Notes under the pieces: model-generated
What the model was told of the DNA's origin: nothing
The model's input: only the letters and a program-made list of their open reading frames with translations
Databases searched by the model: none
In this document: piece after piece, positions 10,861 through 20,812 of the stretch
Position numbering within the stretch: position 1 is the stretch's first letter
Layout: the number at the start of each line of letters is the position of its first letter
Made by a program: the position numbers and the translations under genes
NCBI RefSeq assembly: GCF_048771995.1
Contig: NC_133036.1
Span: forward strand, 17,453,001-17,517,000
Reading direction: 5' to 3'
Length of the DNA stretch: 64,000 nucleotides
Origin: Taeniopygia guttata
Taxonomy: Eukaryota > Chordata > Aves > Passeriformes > Estrildidae

Positions 10861-12022
10861 GCACATCAAAGATAGAGCTTGGCCTTTTTGTTTTAACCTG
10901 CGAGTTATTCCTATAATGATTAAATTAATTAAGCTTTTATGGTTTAAGCTCTTAAGTTATGAACTTGTTTCCAACCTGCAGCCACATAGATCAGAGGGGT
11001 TGAAGTATTCTAGTAATTCTGCAGATCCTATCAGTAATTTTTAAAATTTATTGCATTTGGTAAGAATCTATTAAAATCACAGATAAAATCAGTCGCATCA
11101 ATGCCTTTTTATACCATCACCCTACTGTTTTTCTGCTGCATTGGAAAAATGGATCATTTTTGTGACAAAATGCAAAGTTGAATTTCTGTGCTCACTGTAA
11201 AGATGTTGGCAGGTCTGATGTGTGCTGGATTTTAAATATTTATTGTGCTGCCAGAGCAATTCTAAACCCAAACAGTTTTACAGGTAATTATGCCCAATAA
11301 TTATATGCCAGGCACCCATTTCTCCTTCAGTGACACTATGCACATATGGATCTTCTCCTAAGAATACGAGTTTACACTCAAACACTAAGGAGAGCCAGGG
11401 CAACAAGTTCCCCTCATCTCTTTTACAAACTGGACAACTTTTTTTCCAGATAAAGCTGTTATAAATTGAAGTACTTCTCAGAAATCATTCTACTTTCTAT
11501 AACATATGTGAGAATGCAGAAAGCAGTTTGGAAAGAGAGAGAAACCTAGAGGGACTGGAAGAGAGCCAAAACGATAAAGAACAATGAGTGGGCTTGCTGG
11601 TCTGTTGATCTTGGATTCTCGCCAAGTATCTTTTTTTTTATGAGCTGATGAGTTTTGGGTTTGGGATTTTGTTTGTTGTTGTGATGTTTTATTCTTCTTT
11701 CTCTGTCTCTCCTGCCCCCATCTCTTTTTCCCATCTTACAAGATGGGAAGGACAAGGACAAGAGAAAGACAGCAAGGGAGTGCAGTAATATTAAAGGGAG
11801 GATAAAAAGGAATGAAAACAGAGGTGTTTATTAGTCAGGAAATTGGTTTACAGCTTCATAATTTAAAACAGGCATATCATATTGAACAGATTATGAAGTG
11901 TTAGACTGTGCTATTCAAGAAACTGGCCAATCTACTTTTCAATGCAAAACATATTTAATACAAGCATGGCGTGGATTTAATAGAAAGTTGGGGACTGCTT
12001 AAATAAGCTGGACATATAGAGA
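10861..12022. other. Unannotated AT-rich stretch
   Basis: No gene, RNA or repeat was recognised. The sequence is AT-rich with stop codons in all frames and only short chance frames (up to 71 codons). Confidence 0.5.
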
Positions 12023-12190
12023 AAATCATAGAATTGTTAATGCTGAAGGGAGACTCTGGAGTCTCTGGCCTGTCCTGCTGCCCCTCAAAGCAGCATCAAC
12101 AATAGAGGGTTCTCAGAGCCCTGTCCAGCCTCATTTAAAGTCCATGGTGCTGGACATGATGCATCCAAAGACACTGATGTCTTTGGAAGG
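12023..12190 (-). mobile_element. CR1 LINE 3' fragment, degenerate
   Basis: The plus strand reads AAAATCATAGAATTGTTAAT, then a degenerate 'gaagggagactctggagtctctggcctgtcc' block and 'cccctcaaagcagcatcaac'. This is the reverse complement of the CR1 3' end: tail octamer, TTCCAACC-like block and the CTGCTTTGAG motif. It is more diverged than the other copies here and its inner boundary is uncertain. Confidence 0.6.
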
Positions 12191-12785
12191 CTGATCTCAT
12201 CTTTGAAAAGGTGTCGCCAGCAGGGACTAGAAAAAGCCATGCTTGACTTCAAAACAGGTGAGAAGGGTTTTAGGGAATGCTGCCCCTACAGCCTCAGTTC
12301 AGTCCTGAGAAAGGCATCCTGGAAAGCATTTCCAGGCTCAGGAATGTGATTGGTATCACTCAGCAGGGATTTCCCAGAGCCACACAGAGAAACCTGTGCA
12401 GGTACAGCTCTGCCTGCAGCTCAGGGCAGAGCAGTGGGTGCCTCTGAACCAGCCTTCAACCAGACATCATCCTTTAGTACCTCTGTACGAAAGGGAGCAG
12501 AGGTGACCTGGAAAGGACAGACACTGCTGGGCTCAAAGGGGCAGTGGGGCAAAGTCCAGAGCTCAGTTCCAAGTGGTGTGTGCTGGAGATTGGCACTAGG
12601 GCTGGCACTCTCCCCCTGGTTTTAAGAGCAAATGGAGAAGTAGCATGGAAACACCCCCAGCCATGGCTGACCCCAAACTGCATGGACCAGGTTATGTGGG
12701 ACCCTGGAGCAGAGTCACTCAAAGAGGTGACACCTCATACAAGTGGACAAAAAAGCACAAAATTGTAATTTTATGTAATTTAACC
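12191..12785. other. Unannotated stretch between CR1 fragments
   Basis: Moderately GC-rich, with open frames on both strands of up to 91 codons (12350-12625, +). No domain or repeat was recognised. It lies inside a CR1-rich cluster, so part of it may be old, unrecognisable LINE sequence. Confidence 0.4.
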
Positions 12786-13142
12786 TCCTGAAGGGAGGTT
12801 GTAGACAGGTGGGGTCAGTCTCTCCCGCTGGGCAGCAACTGACAGAACAAGAGGGCACAGACTCAAGCTATGTCAGGGAAGGTTTAAGTTGGATATTAGG
12901 AAAAAATTTTCACTGAAAGAATAATAAAATACTGGAATTGTCTTCCTAGGGAGGTGGTGGAATCACCATCTCTGGATATGTTTAAAAAAAGACTGGACTT
13001 GGCACTTGGTGCTATAGTTGTGGTGTTAGGGCATGGGTTGGACTTGATGACCTCAGAGGTCTCATCCAACCTCATTATTCTGAGATTCTGTGATTCTGTG
13101 ATTCTGTGATTCTGTGATTCTGTGATTCTGTGATTCTGTGTG
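12786..13142 (+). mobile_element. CR1 LINE 3' end with complete octamer tail
   Basis: Landmarks appear in the expected order: CCTGAAGGGAGGTTGTAG, 'gaaggtttaagttggatattagg', 'aattgtcttcctagggaggtggtggaatcaccatctctgg', 'gggttggacttgatgacctc', a TCCAACCTCA block and then a GATTCTGT octamer array. This is the canonical order of a CR1 3' untranslated region. The copy is 5'-truncated and non-coding. Its tail has about seven octamers, longer than the others in this window. Confidence 0.93.
13078..13142 (+). repeat. CR1 tail microsatellite (GATTCTGT)n
   Basis: About seven near-perfect copies of the octamer GATTCTGT end the CR1 element. Such 3' octamer arrays are the reverse-transcription primer end of CR1 and can expand by slippage. 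The array ends at a TGTAATTG transition to other sequence. Confidence 0.9.
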
Positions 13143-13367
13143 TAATTGTGAGCTTGGCAGAATTGGTGATACAGGCAAGGAGTTGATTCACAGGAAGCAG
13201 CTCTGGAAAGGAGTTGCAGCCCTGGTGGCCAAGGCATGGTGGTGGCAGTGACAGCTGGCTGTGCCTGGAGCACAGGACTGCTGTGGAGAGCACAGCCAGG
13301 GAAAAGCTGACACTTTTCTCCTCTGCACAGATGAAGCATCACAGCAGAACCCTGTCTGCTCTTGCAG
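13143..13367. other. Unassigned GC-moderate interval between two CR1 pieces
   Basis: No clear repeat landmark was seen. Plus and minus frames are open but extend into neighbouring repeats. It could be target DNA between independent insertions. Confidence 0.4.
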
Positions 13368-13461
13368 CCCATGGACAAGAGAGGACATTGCAGCAAGTCC
13401 AGGAGAAAGCCACAGCATGGTTTGGGGACTGAGGCACCGGACATTTATGAAGAGGCTGAAT
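13368..13461 (+). mobile_element. Short CR1 LINE fragment from the end of the reverse-transcriptase region
   Basis: The segment around AAGTCCAGGAGAAAGCCACA, followed by 'ggggactgaggcaccggacatttatgaagaggctga', parallels the CR1 stretch for 'gagtccagaggagggccacgaagatg...ctatgaagacaggctgag' near the end of ORF2. It is cut off abruptly where the opposite-strand CR1 tail begins at 13462, as if the later element inserted into or beside it. Confidence 0.5.
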
Positions 13462-13753
13462 CAAAGAATCCCAGGGTGGCTGAGGCTGGAAGGGCCCCGG
13501 GGCTGCTCTGGTGCCACCTCCCTGCTCCAGCAGGGCCATCCCAGAGCACAGGGCCCAGCAGTGTCCGTGTGGCTCTGCAATGTCCCCAGGAGGAGACTCC
13601 ACAGCCTCTCTGCTCCATCTGCTCAGGGCTGGCACTGCCCAGGGCAGGAGTTCTGCCTCCTGGGCAGGGGCAGCTCCTGGGCTCAGCCTGCCCGGGGCTC
13701 TGGGGCCATGGCTGGGGCTGGAGCAGAGCCTGGGCTGCTCTGAGTCCTGCACA
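13462..13753 (-). mobile_element. CR1 LINE 3' end carrying an internal minisatellite (body)
   Basis: The plus strand reads TCAAAGAATCCCAGGGTGGC, then 'tgaggctggaagggcc', 'ccctgctccagcagggccatcc' and 'ggaggagactccacagcctctctg', the reverse complement of CR1 3' landmarks. The same body occurs in plus orientation at 44192-44480 with very high similarity. The element runs straight into the GGGACAGACN minisatellite (13754-14007), where it stops; no CR1 sequence is recognisable beyond. Long open frames through this block (up to 297 codons) are a by-product of GC-rich and repeated sequence. Confidence 0.85.
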
Positions 13754-14007
13754 GGGACAGACAGACAGGGACAGACTGGGACACACAGGGACAGACAGGG
13801 ACAGACAGACAGGGACAGACTGGGACAGACAGGGACAGACTGGGACAGACAGACAGGGACAGACAGGGACAGACAGACAGGGACAGACAGGGACAGACAG
13901 ACACAGACTGGGACAGACAGACAGGGACAGACTGGGACAGACAGGGACAGATTGGGACAGACTGGGACAGACAGACAGGGACAGACTGGGACAGACTGGG
14001 ACAGACA
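13754..14007 (+). repeat. GGGACAGACN minisatellite, 22 units
   Basis: Twenty-two units begin with GGGACA: GGGACAGACA, GGGACAGACT and a 14-bp variant with an extra GACA, plus one 20-bp variant. Unit types are interspersed rather than blocked, as expected from repeated unequal exchange or slippage. The array adjoins a minus-strand CR1 body. The homologous array in the plus-strand CR1 at 44112-44191 has only about seven units. Confidence 0.95.
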
Positions 14008-17000
14008 TTGGAGAGAAGTGGTTTGTTCATTGTGGAAAAGAGATGGCTGGTCTGGATCCAACTGCTGCCTTCAGCTGCCTAAAGCAGAGCTGTAGTGAAA
14101 ATGGATCCATATTCTTCTCAAAATGTATGAGAAGCAACAAATCCCAGAGGCATCAGGAGGAACTGCACACAAGGAAAGTTTCCCGTGAGCAGAGTTTGAG
14201 CAGAGAGCAGGTTGTGCACAGAGGTGGTGGGATAACTCTCCCTGCTGATACCTGAGTCTAACTGGACAAAGCCCTGATCCAACATTCAGCTGACCCTGCT
14301 CTGAGGCGTCCCATGGAGTTTTGCTCCCTGGTGTGCTGGGTGTCTCTCTTGGCATTTTGAAGATATGACAAATTATGCTTTAAAAGACTTGCCAGCTAAA
14401 TTATTCCCCTACAGTTTTCCTGTATTATATATCTAATTTCTATTCATCTATCTTTTGAACTTCATCTTCTTCATCCTTCCAAAATATGGAAGCAATATTA
14501 AAGTGTCTCTAAAACCCGATGGATTTAACAAAACTTATGCTGATTAATGGAGACAATTACTTCTCTATTAAAATATTCCAGAAATGAACAAAAATGATAT
14601 TATTTCAATTCATTTTTTTAGTTCTTTCACTTAATACAATGGCTTCCTGTATGACAGGAGCTAAAACAATGAACAAGGAACAGAAAGACATATTGGAGAG
14701 CACTTCATCAGGGAAATATGTTTTACGTTCTCTCATTACTTAGGTTTTATATTCAGTTTATGCCCATGAGTACCTTTGCTTTTTAAAACATGGAGAGTTA
14801 CACATAACATCTGATGATATTGCTATGTTTTTGTGTTTTGTAAACAAGATGGATGACTAAATCTCCAAAGAAAACTACTTTGGGGTGTCTGCAAGCTAAG
14901 ATTGGAGAAACTGCTTAGAAATGATAATTAGATTGGTTTTCTCCTCCAAAGGAAAGTTTGTTAAGCTCAGGTACTTATCTAGTGGCCTACCAAGTATTTG
15001 AGTGATTCACAAACAGTGACATCCTGACCTTCCCTCTTGTGAAACAGGGAGCTGCTGTTGTCTCCATTGCACAAGTAGAAAGCAAGGCAGAGGAGCTGCA
15101 GCACCTCCTCCATTGAAGAGGACTCTCTTGTGCTCTGTCCTTTCTTAGGTTTTTGCTATACCACAGTCTCAGCCAGAAGGGTAATCCCTATGTCTAGTGC
15201 ATGAATAATGTACTTTTTAATAACATTATAAAAGTATTAGTGCTGCTTTAATCTTATTTTCACGTCAGTCACTACTAGTATTTGGCATGGTAAAACACTC
15301 CCTCAAAACATGGTCATAGAAGCTTAACTTTGGAACACAGTTAAAAAAAAACCCAAGCAATTAGCTACTTATTATTCAATGGGCAGCTGTCAATGCCCTG
15401 TGAGAATTAGAGCCCTGTTTGGAATCAACAGGAAGCACAATAAGTTTGCACTTTCCAGGCAGGGAAGTGCCACTGGCCATGATGAAGTATCTGCTGCTTC
15501 CTCGCTGCAGGCAGGTGGGTAAATACAGCAGCACTGCCTTTTGCAATGCAAACCTGGTCGTGTCTGCACAGCCTGCTCGGTGCAAATGTCCTCAAATGAT
15601 AAAATGAAGCAGAGGGAACAAAAAATATGCACAAGTTGTTGCACAGAGCATGGAAGGGGTGTTTGCTCAGACAGACTCTGAGCACCATCTGGGAGACAAG
15701 TGTTTAGTTTTGCAACAGATTGCATAATTTCCATATAGAATCTGGAGAAAAGCTCTAAATGCTTTAATAGATAGTTGATTTAACATGCATTTAATCTTTG
15801 TTTTGTGTTGTCTTAAAGGCTATGCATATGTTTTGAATGACAGAAGTAGTCATTAACTTATTACAGTGCTCATCCCTTTGCACAATTCGCTCTCTTTTCT
15901 CTGCTCCTCCGTGCGTGTGTCTGTGTGCATGCAATATTTCACCTTACACAGTTCCCTTCCCCAGCACATGGTAATTAATCTTAGTAAAAGCCAAGCATCT
16001 ACTGCATATGCATGCCACTTGATTGATTAGATTAAAAATTTAATGTTACAGTTCATACATTAGCAATATTTCAATATAACATATACCAAGGGCTCTACTA
16101 TCAATAATAGGAATATTTGAAGAACAACACAAATTAACACCTGAAGCATAAAGAATGACCTTGAAAGAAGGAAATTCTTTATGTAAAACACATTGCTCAG
16201 AGCGTATTTAAGCTGAGCACCGTGTTTATGTGCTAAAACAGCTGTTGGAAGCACTGCCCCTTAAAACAGGAACATTTCTGACAAAGAATTTCTCACCTGG
16301 AGCATTCTGGAAGTGGTACAATGTTGAAAAACTCTGTATTCATTTTTAGGTTCCTCTTTCAGTGGTATGCACCTAAATACATCCTCTGCTACACACCAGT
16401 AAAAATCTATACATTACAGCTTTTTTCAATTTTCTTCTAGCAGAAGTTGATCAAAACATTGGAAGATATAAACTTGAGAATTCACTTTACTGAAACTAGA
16501 AGCACAAAGAAATATAATATAATGAGCATGAAAAGGCACACTGCCTTATGTGACATTGTTATGACAAAACGAAATACCAGCCTTCATTTGGATATCTGTT
16601 CCTCTGTATCCAAAAGCAAAATTACATCAAAATCCTTCTGCACTGATTGACTTGCAATGCAACACACGGCAGCATCTTTGAACCTTAAGCAATGATAATG
16701 CTTCCAAACCTGCTATAAACTGGGTCAACTGTACAAAGAAATTGTGAAAAATTATGCAGTAATTCTATTTAGCACTGTGTGAAAACAGCACAATAGCAGG
16801 ATTAAAGGACCTGAAAACGAAGACAAGTGGTTCATTATTAACTCTTTAAATGTTGTTCCCTCTGCTTTTTCTGGGATGTCATTTATTTCTAGCTTAGAAT
16901 TGTAATTTCTTTGTCATGATACATTGGATACATTCTGTATTGCCTCTCCATATGAGCGCATTGAGGCTTCCCCAAAGGCTTAATAAAGTTTATGAAATAA

Positions 17001-17686
17001 GACAGCATTCACTATTCATTTTATCCACACAGGTAACAAAAATAAATTACAGAAAGAAAGCATTATACAATCATATAAAAGCTGTGATGTGTATAAAATA
17101 TAGTCAACTTTAAGAAAAAAACAAAAAGGAAAAAACCACAGCTGTTGAAGTGGCCAAAACAAAATTATAATAATAATTTACAAACGAGTTATGCTAAAGC
17201 TGCAAATAAAAATTACATGTATGAAGAAGAGATATCTGTTTGTGCCTCATCTAATACAGTCATTGAAAAAATTGGCCTCTTGTGGAACATAGCAATTTTA
17301 TAAACATCATTTCTTTATGTGATGAAATGTGTATTTTTTTATTCTTTTTTTGGGCTGCTGTGTGTTGTGTGTGCATGTGGCTGTGTTTTGGAGCAGCATG
17401 TGCAGTGCCATTCTCCCAGCAGGAAATCCAGCCTCTATCCCAGTTTAGAACAACAGCACTCTGTGCTGACAAGCCCCAGAACCCAGTGTTCAATTCAGAG
17501 GCAGCATCAAAACGAGTAACAATCGAAGAGAAACCAGCCTGGAATCATTTAAAGAGCTGGGTAAAGTCTAAAGGTGAAAATAAATAAATAAAATAAGAAC
17601 CCTGCTTCAGAGAAGCAATTGTACTTTTGTGTATGAATCTATAAAAAAAAAAACTCCCCTGAATTCTATACTTTGAGAGCTTAGAT
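14008..17686. other. Unannotated AT-rich stretch, possible conserved block near 15.8-16.05 kb
   Basis: No gene or interspersed repeat was recognised. Between about 15780 and 16050 the sequence is dense in motifs typical of vertebrate developmental enhancers: ATGCATATG, GTAATTAATC, TGCATATGCATG and TTGATTGATTAG. This is a motif impression, not evidence of conservation. Confidence 0.4.
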
Positions 17687-17736
17687 AGCTTCAATTACAT
17701 TCAGTCTGGACAGCTTCAATTACATTCAGTCTGGAC
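17687..17736 (+). repeat. Perfect 25-bp tandem duplication
   Basis: Two identical 25-bp units, each starting AGCTTCAATTACATTC and ending AGTCTGGAC, lie head to tail (17687-17711 and 17712-17736). The exact identity points to a recent slippage or duplication event, or to an assembly artefact. Confidence 0.95.
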
Positions 17737-20700
17737 ATCTAAAAATAAGCTGATAATAGACAGAAGTGTAGTCTTACTTCTGCTACAGAACTTGTGTCTC
17801 TTCCAAACTGTTACATGTTTGATAACACTCATTTTTTAACTTAATCTTATTCTTGGTTGGCAGAGGTTTGATGCAAAACTCTAGCTGGCAGTTAGAGTTT
17901 TTGCCTAAATTATTGGGTGGTGGGGTCCAAATGGCATGTTATGGTCCAAATCAAGGGAGCTGCTGGTGCTTCATCTCCTCCCCTGCCTGGTGCTCCTGCC
18001 AGTGCCAGCTGGGTCTGCTGTGGGCACAGCTGGATGCAGCCAGGGCTGGCTGACCTCTGGAAAGCAGGCTTGGGTCCCTCTTCTTCAGTGTATTCGTGGC
18101 ACTTTCCACAACAGGAACTGTCATTGCTTGGTTATTGTGATTAATAAATAAATAAAACTTGGTGCAGGAGGAAAATCCCGACAATCCAAAATAAACCAGC
18201 AACTGGAGTGATGATCAGCACAGATGTTATTGCTAACCAAGGAGTCTCCAGCCCAAATTTAGTGACTCATCTGCAACTTACAATTCGTGCTTTAATGAAT
18301 TTCTAGCTTTTACTCTCCTCCCCTATCTCAATTAGCAGTAGTAATTATCTGGATTACTGCTCCCTCTTGTACTCACAGTTACATGGTCCCAGGACTCAGG
18401 AGCTGGAGGATACATCAGATATTTCTATATCATTGTGTTTTGCACATCTGGTGGCACACAAATTGAACTTGTTTCAACTTATATTTCATAGAAAAATCTT
18501 TGGCCCATGAGCTCAACTGCAATATTAATGTTGGGGCTGTCATTTAGTCAGCATGAGATGAAAGACAGTAGCTGAGCATTTAGAAAAGCATTCATACAAA
18601 GAGAGTTCATGCAGTGCCACAATGGGTACCATGAGCAGAAAATATTTTAAATATTGTGACAGAACAGTTTGTATTAAGAATGAAGAGTGAGAAAAGGGAT
18701 ACATTCATTTAACTGTGACAATTATCATTAGGCAATTAACGCTTTCTCCATCTGTGGTCAAAACCAGAAGTTCTTTTCCATGAGAAGTGGTCACACATGA
18801 TGACTGTAGATTTATTTTTATGTCTAGGAACAAGGAAGAATGCAGAAATTAACAGCTTTAAAAAAAAAAAAAAAGTCTAAATGCTTAATTAGATGACAAA
18901 AAATTGACTGAAGAAATAAAATAAACTTTAAAATCAGAGTGGGAAAATATCTTTTCAGTCTAAGCAGAATAATAATAATTATAATTATAATAGTCAATTA
19001 AAATTATGAGATAAATTTATAAATCTTTTATGTTGCTTGTTTTCTTGGTTTTTGCAGTTTTCTCAGCTTGGCTGGTGACAATGATTCAACATTTACCTTT
19101 TTTTGTAGTCAATCTCATGTTTAAGCTATGGGAATTTGCAGCCAGAGGTTTCATACTCTGGCAGAGTGCTCTATTTACAGAGGACAAAAATCAATGTTCC
19201 CATTCCTCTCAGATTTTTTCAAAAGGTTTTTTTTTTTTTTTCCTGGTGTCTGTTTTTCTCTTGATGCATAACTGCATTTTTGGAACTTCCATAATTTCAT
19301 AGTGACTTTATGGTAACTTTCAAGGCATATTGAGTCTTGGCTTCACACTCCCAGCATTTAACTGAGTCTATACAATATCAGTATGCAGGGTAATTGCATG
19401 AAACTTGGATTAGCTAAAGCTCGGGGCACGATGTCTACCAGAGCATCAGATTTCTATCATGGCCATGCAGCAGAGAAAACTTCCAGATTTCAGGTTCAGA
19501 GCGTGAAAAGGATGTTTGGGTTGAGTTGGATACTGCTGCACAGAGAGTTCTGCACCACAGCACCATGTGAGCACACGGGTGCACGGGGATTATTTTGGAA
19601 AGGTAATCGGTGGCCTGATCAGCAAAAGATTAAAATATTTGGAGTAAAAGCCAACTAGGGCACAACAAAATGAGAAATGGAAATTACAGCAACATACTCC
19701 TGCTTTTCATCGTTTATTCATTTATTCATTTACTCATCTTGACCATGGTGCTTGCGAAAGCAGAATGCAGTTTGTTTTTATGCATACCTTGCTGTATATA
19801 AATGCTTGTTTCTCTGTAGGATTAATATGCATTTCATGGATAGGATCCAGTATCTGCTGAAATCAAAAGAGAAGTTTGTATTGATCTGCAGCTTATTTGA
19901 ACCCGGTCCAGATCAGGGAAATAAGTGATATATTCTGTGTTTCTGAGTGAAGGAACATGCATCAATTAATGGTGCCACAGCTGGCTCCTGGCACTGTCTG
20001 TGCAGGGTAATTGCCAGTTGCTTTGGTAGGTTTGAATGAAATTAAGGCCTTTGGGGTGGCAAAGTATGTACAAGCTTTAGATGTTTTATGTGAAAAATCT
20101 TATTTTTCATATGGACTGTGACAGCGAAGAGTCATGGGGTTAGAATGTGCCATTTGTGTGCCAGAGCTCCTGCAAAGGCCCCGTGTGTGGGTACCAGTAG
20201 TACAAACCATTATCCACGAGTCCCTTGGCAAAGCCAGAGTTTGTGCAGAAAGGGAGAATAAGTTAGCTTTCTTGGGGTGAGGCTGGGCTGGACACAAGCA
20301 CAGTGTAGGGGAGAGATGGCAGCACAGCCCTTAACATGTAGGGGGGTTAAACCAGTGGATGAATAAATGTGAGCTTCTACATGGGTTTGCTAATATAGAT
20401 AAGCAATTAGAAGAGACAGAGATTTAAGAGCCAATAAACCCTAAATAGAAGGCAGACCTGTCTGCTGTGATGAGGTAGTCATTTAGGCCCATAACAAGTG
20501 TCACTGCAGTAATTAGAATATACTGAGAAATCTGATTGGAATTTCTGCATGATGAGAGCATTGCCAACTGCTTTTGATGCTGGCTGATAGTACCAGTAAC
20601 AGGCTGGCAGCACCTGTTCCCAATTCTTTACCAGCAAAAGGGGAAGATGCTTTTGAGTGGGTTTATCCTTTAGCATCTCCCCTTTCATTTCCAGGCTCTT

Positions 20701-20788
20701 AGATCCTTTGTAAACAAATAAACAGCAGTGATATTTTAAAGGGTTAGTTGTGCCAGACATTGCTCAAGCTCAGTTAAGAAGAGGTGCC
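17737..20788. other. Unannotated stretch, possible conserved block at 19.38-20.06 kb
   Basis: No gene or repeat was recognised. A GC-moderate piece at about 17950-18110 has short chance frames. From about 19380 to 20060 the text carries clustered homeodomain- and POU-like strings (GTAATTGCATG, GGATTAATATGCAT, GCATCAATTAATGG, GGTAATTGCC). This could mark an enhancer; it is inference from motif content. Poly-A and poly-T runs of 15 lie at 18860-18874 and 19227-19241. Confidence 0.4.
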
Positions 20789-20812
20789 ATATATATATGT
20801 ATATATATATAT
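20789..20812 (+). repeat. (AT)n microsatellite
   Basis: About twelve alternating AT dinucleotides with one G interruption. Frames read through it (periodic I-Y-V peptides) are artefacts. Confidence 0.9.
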
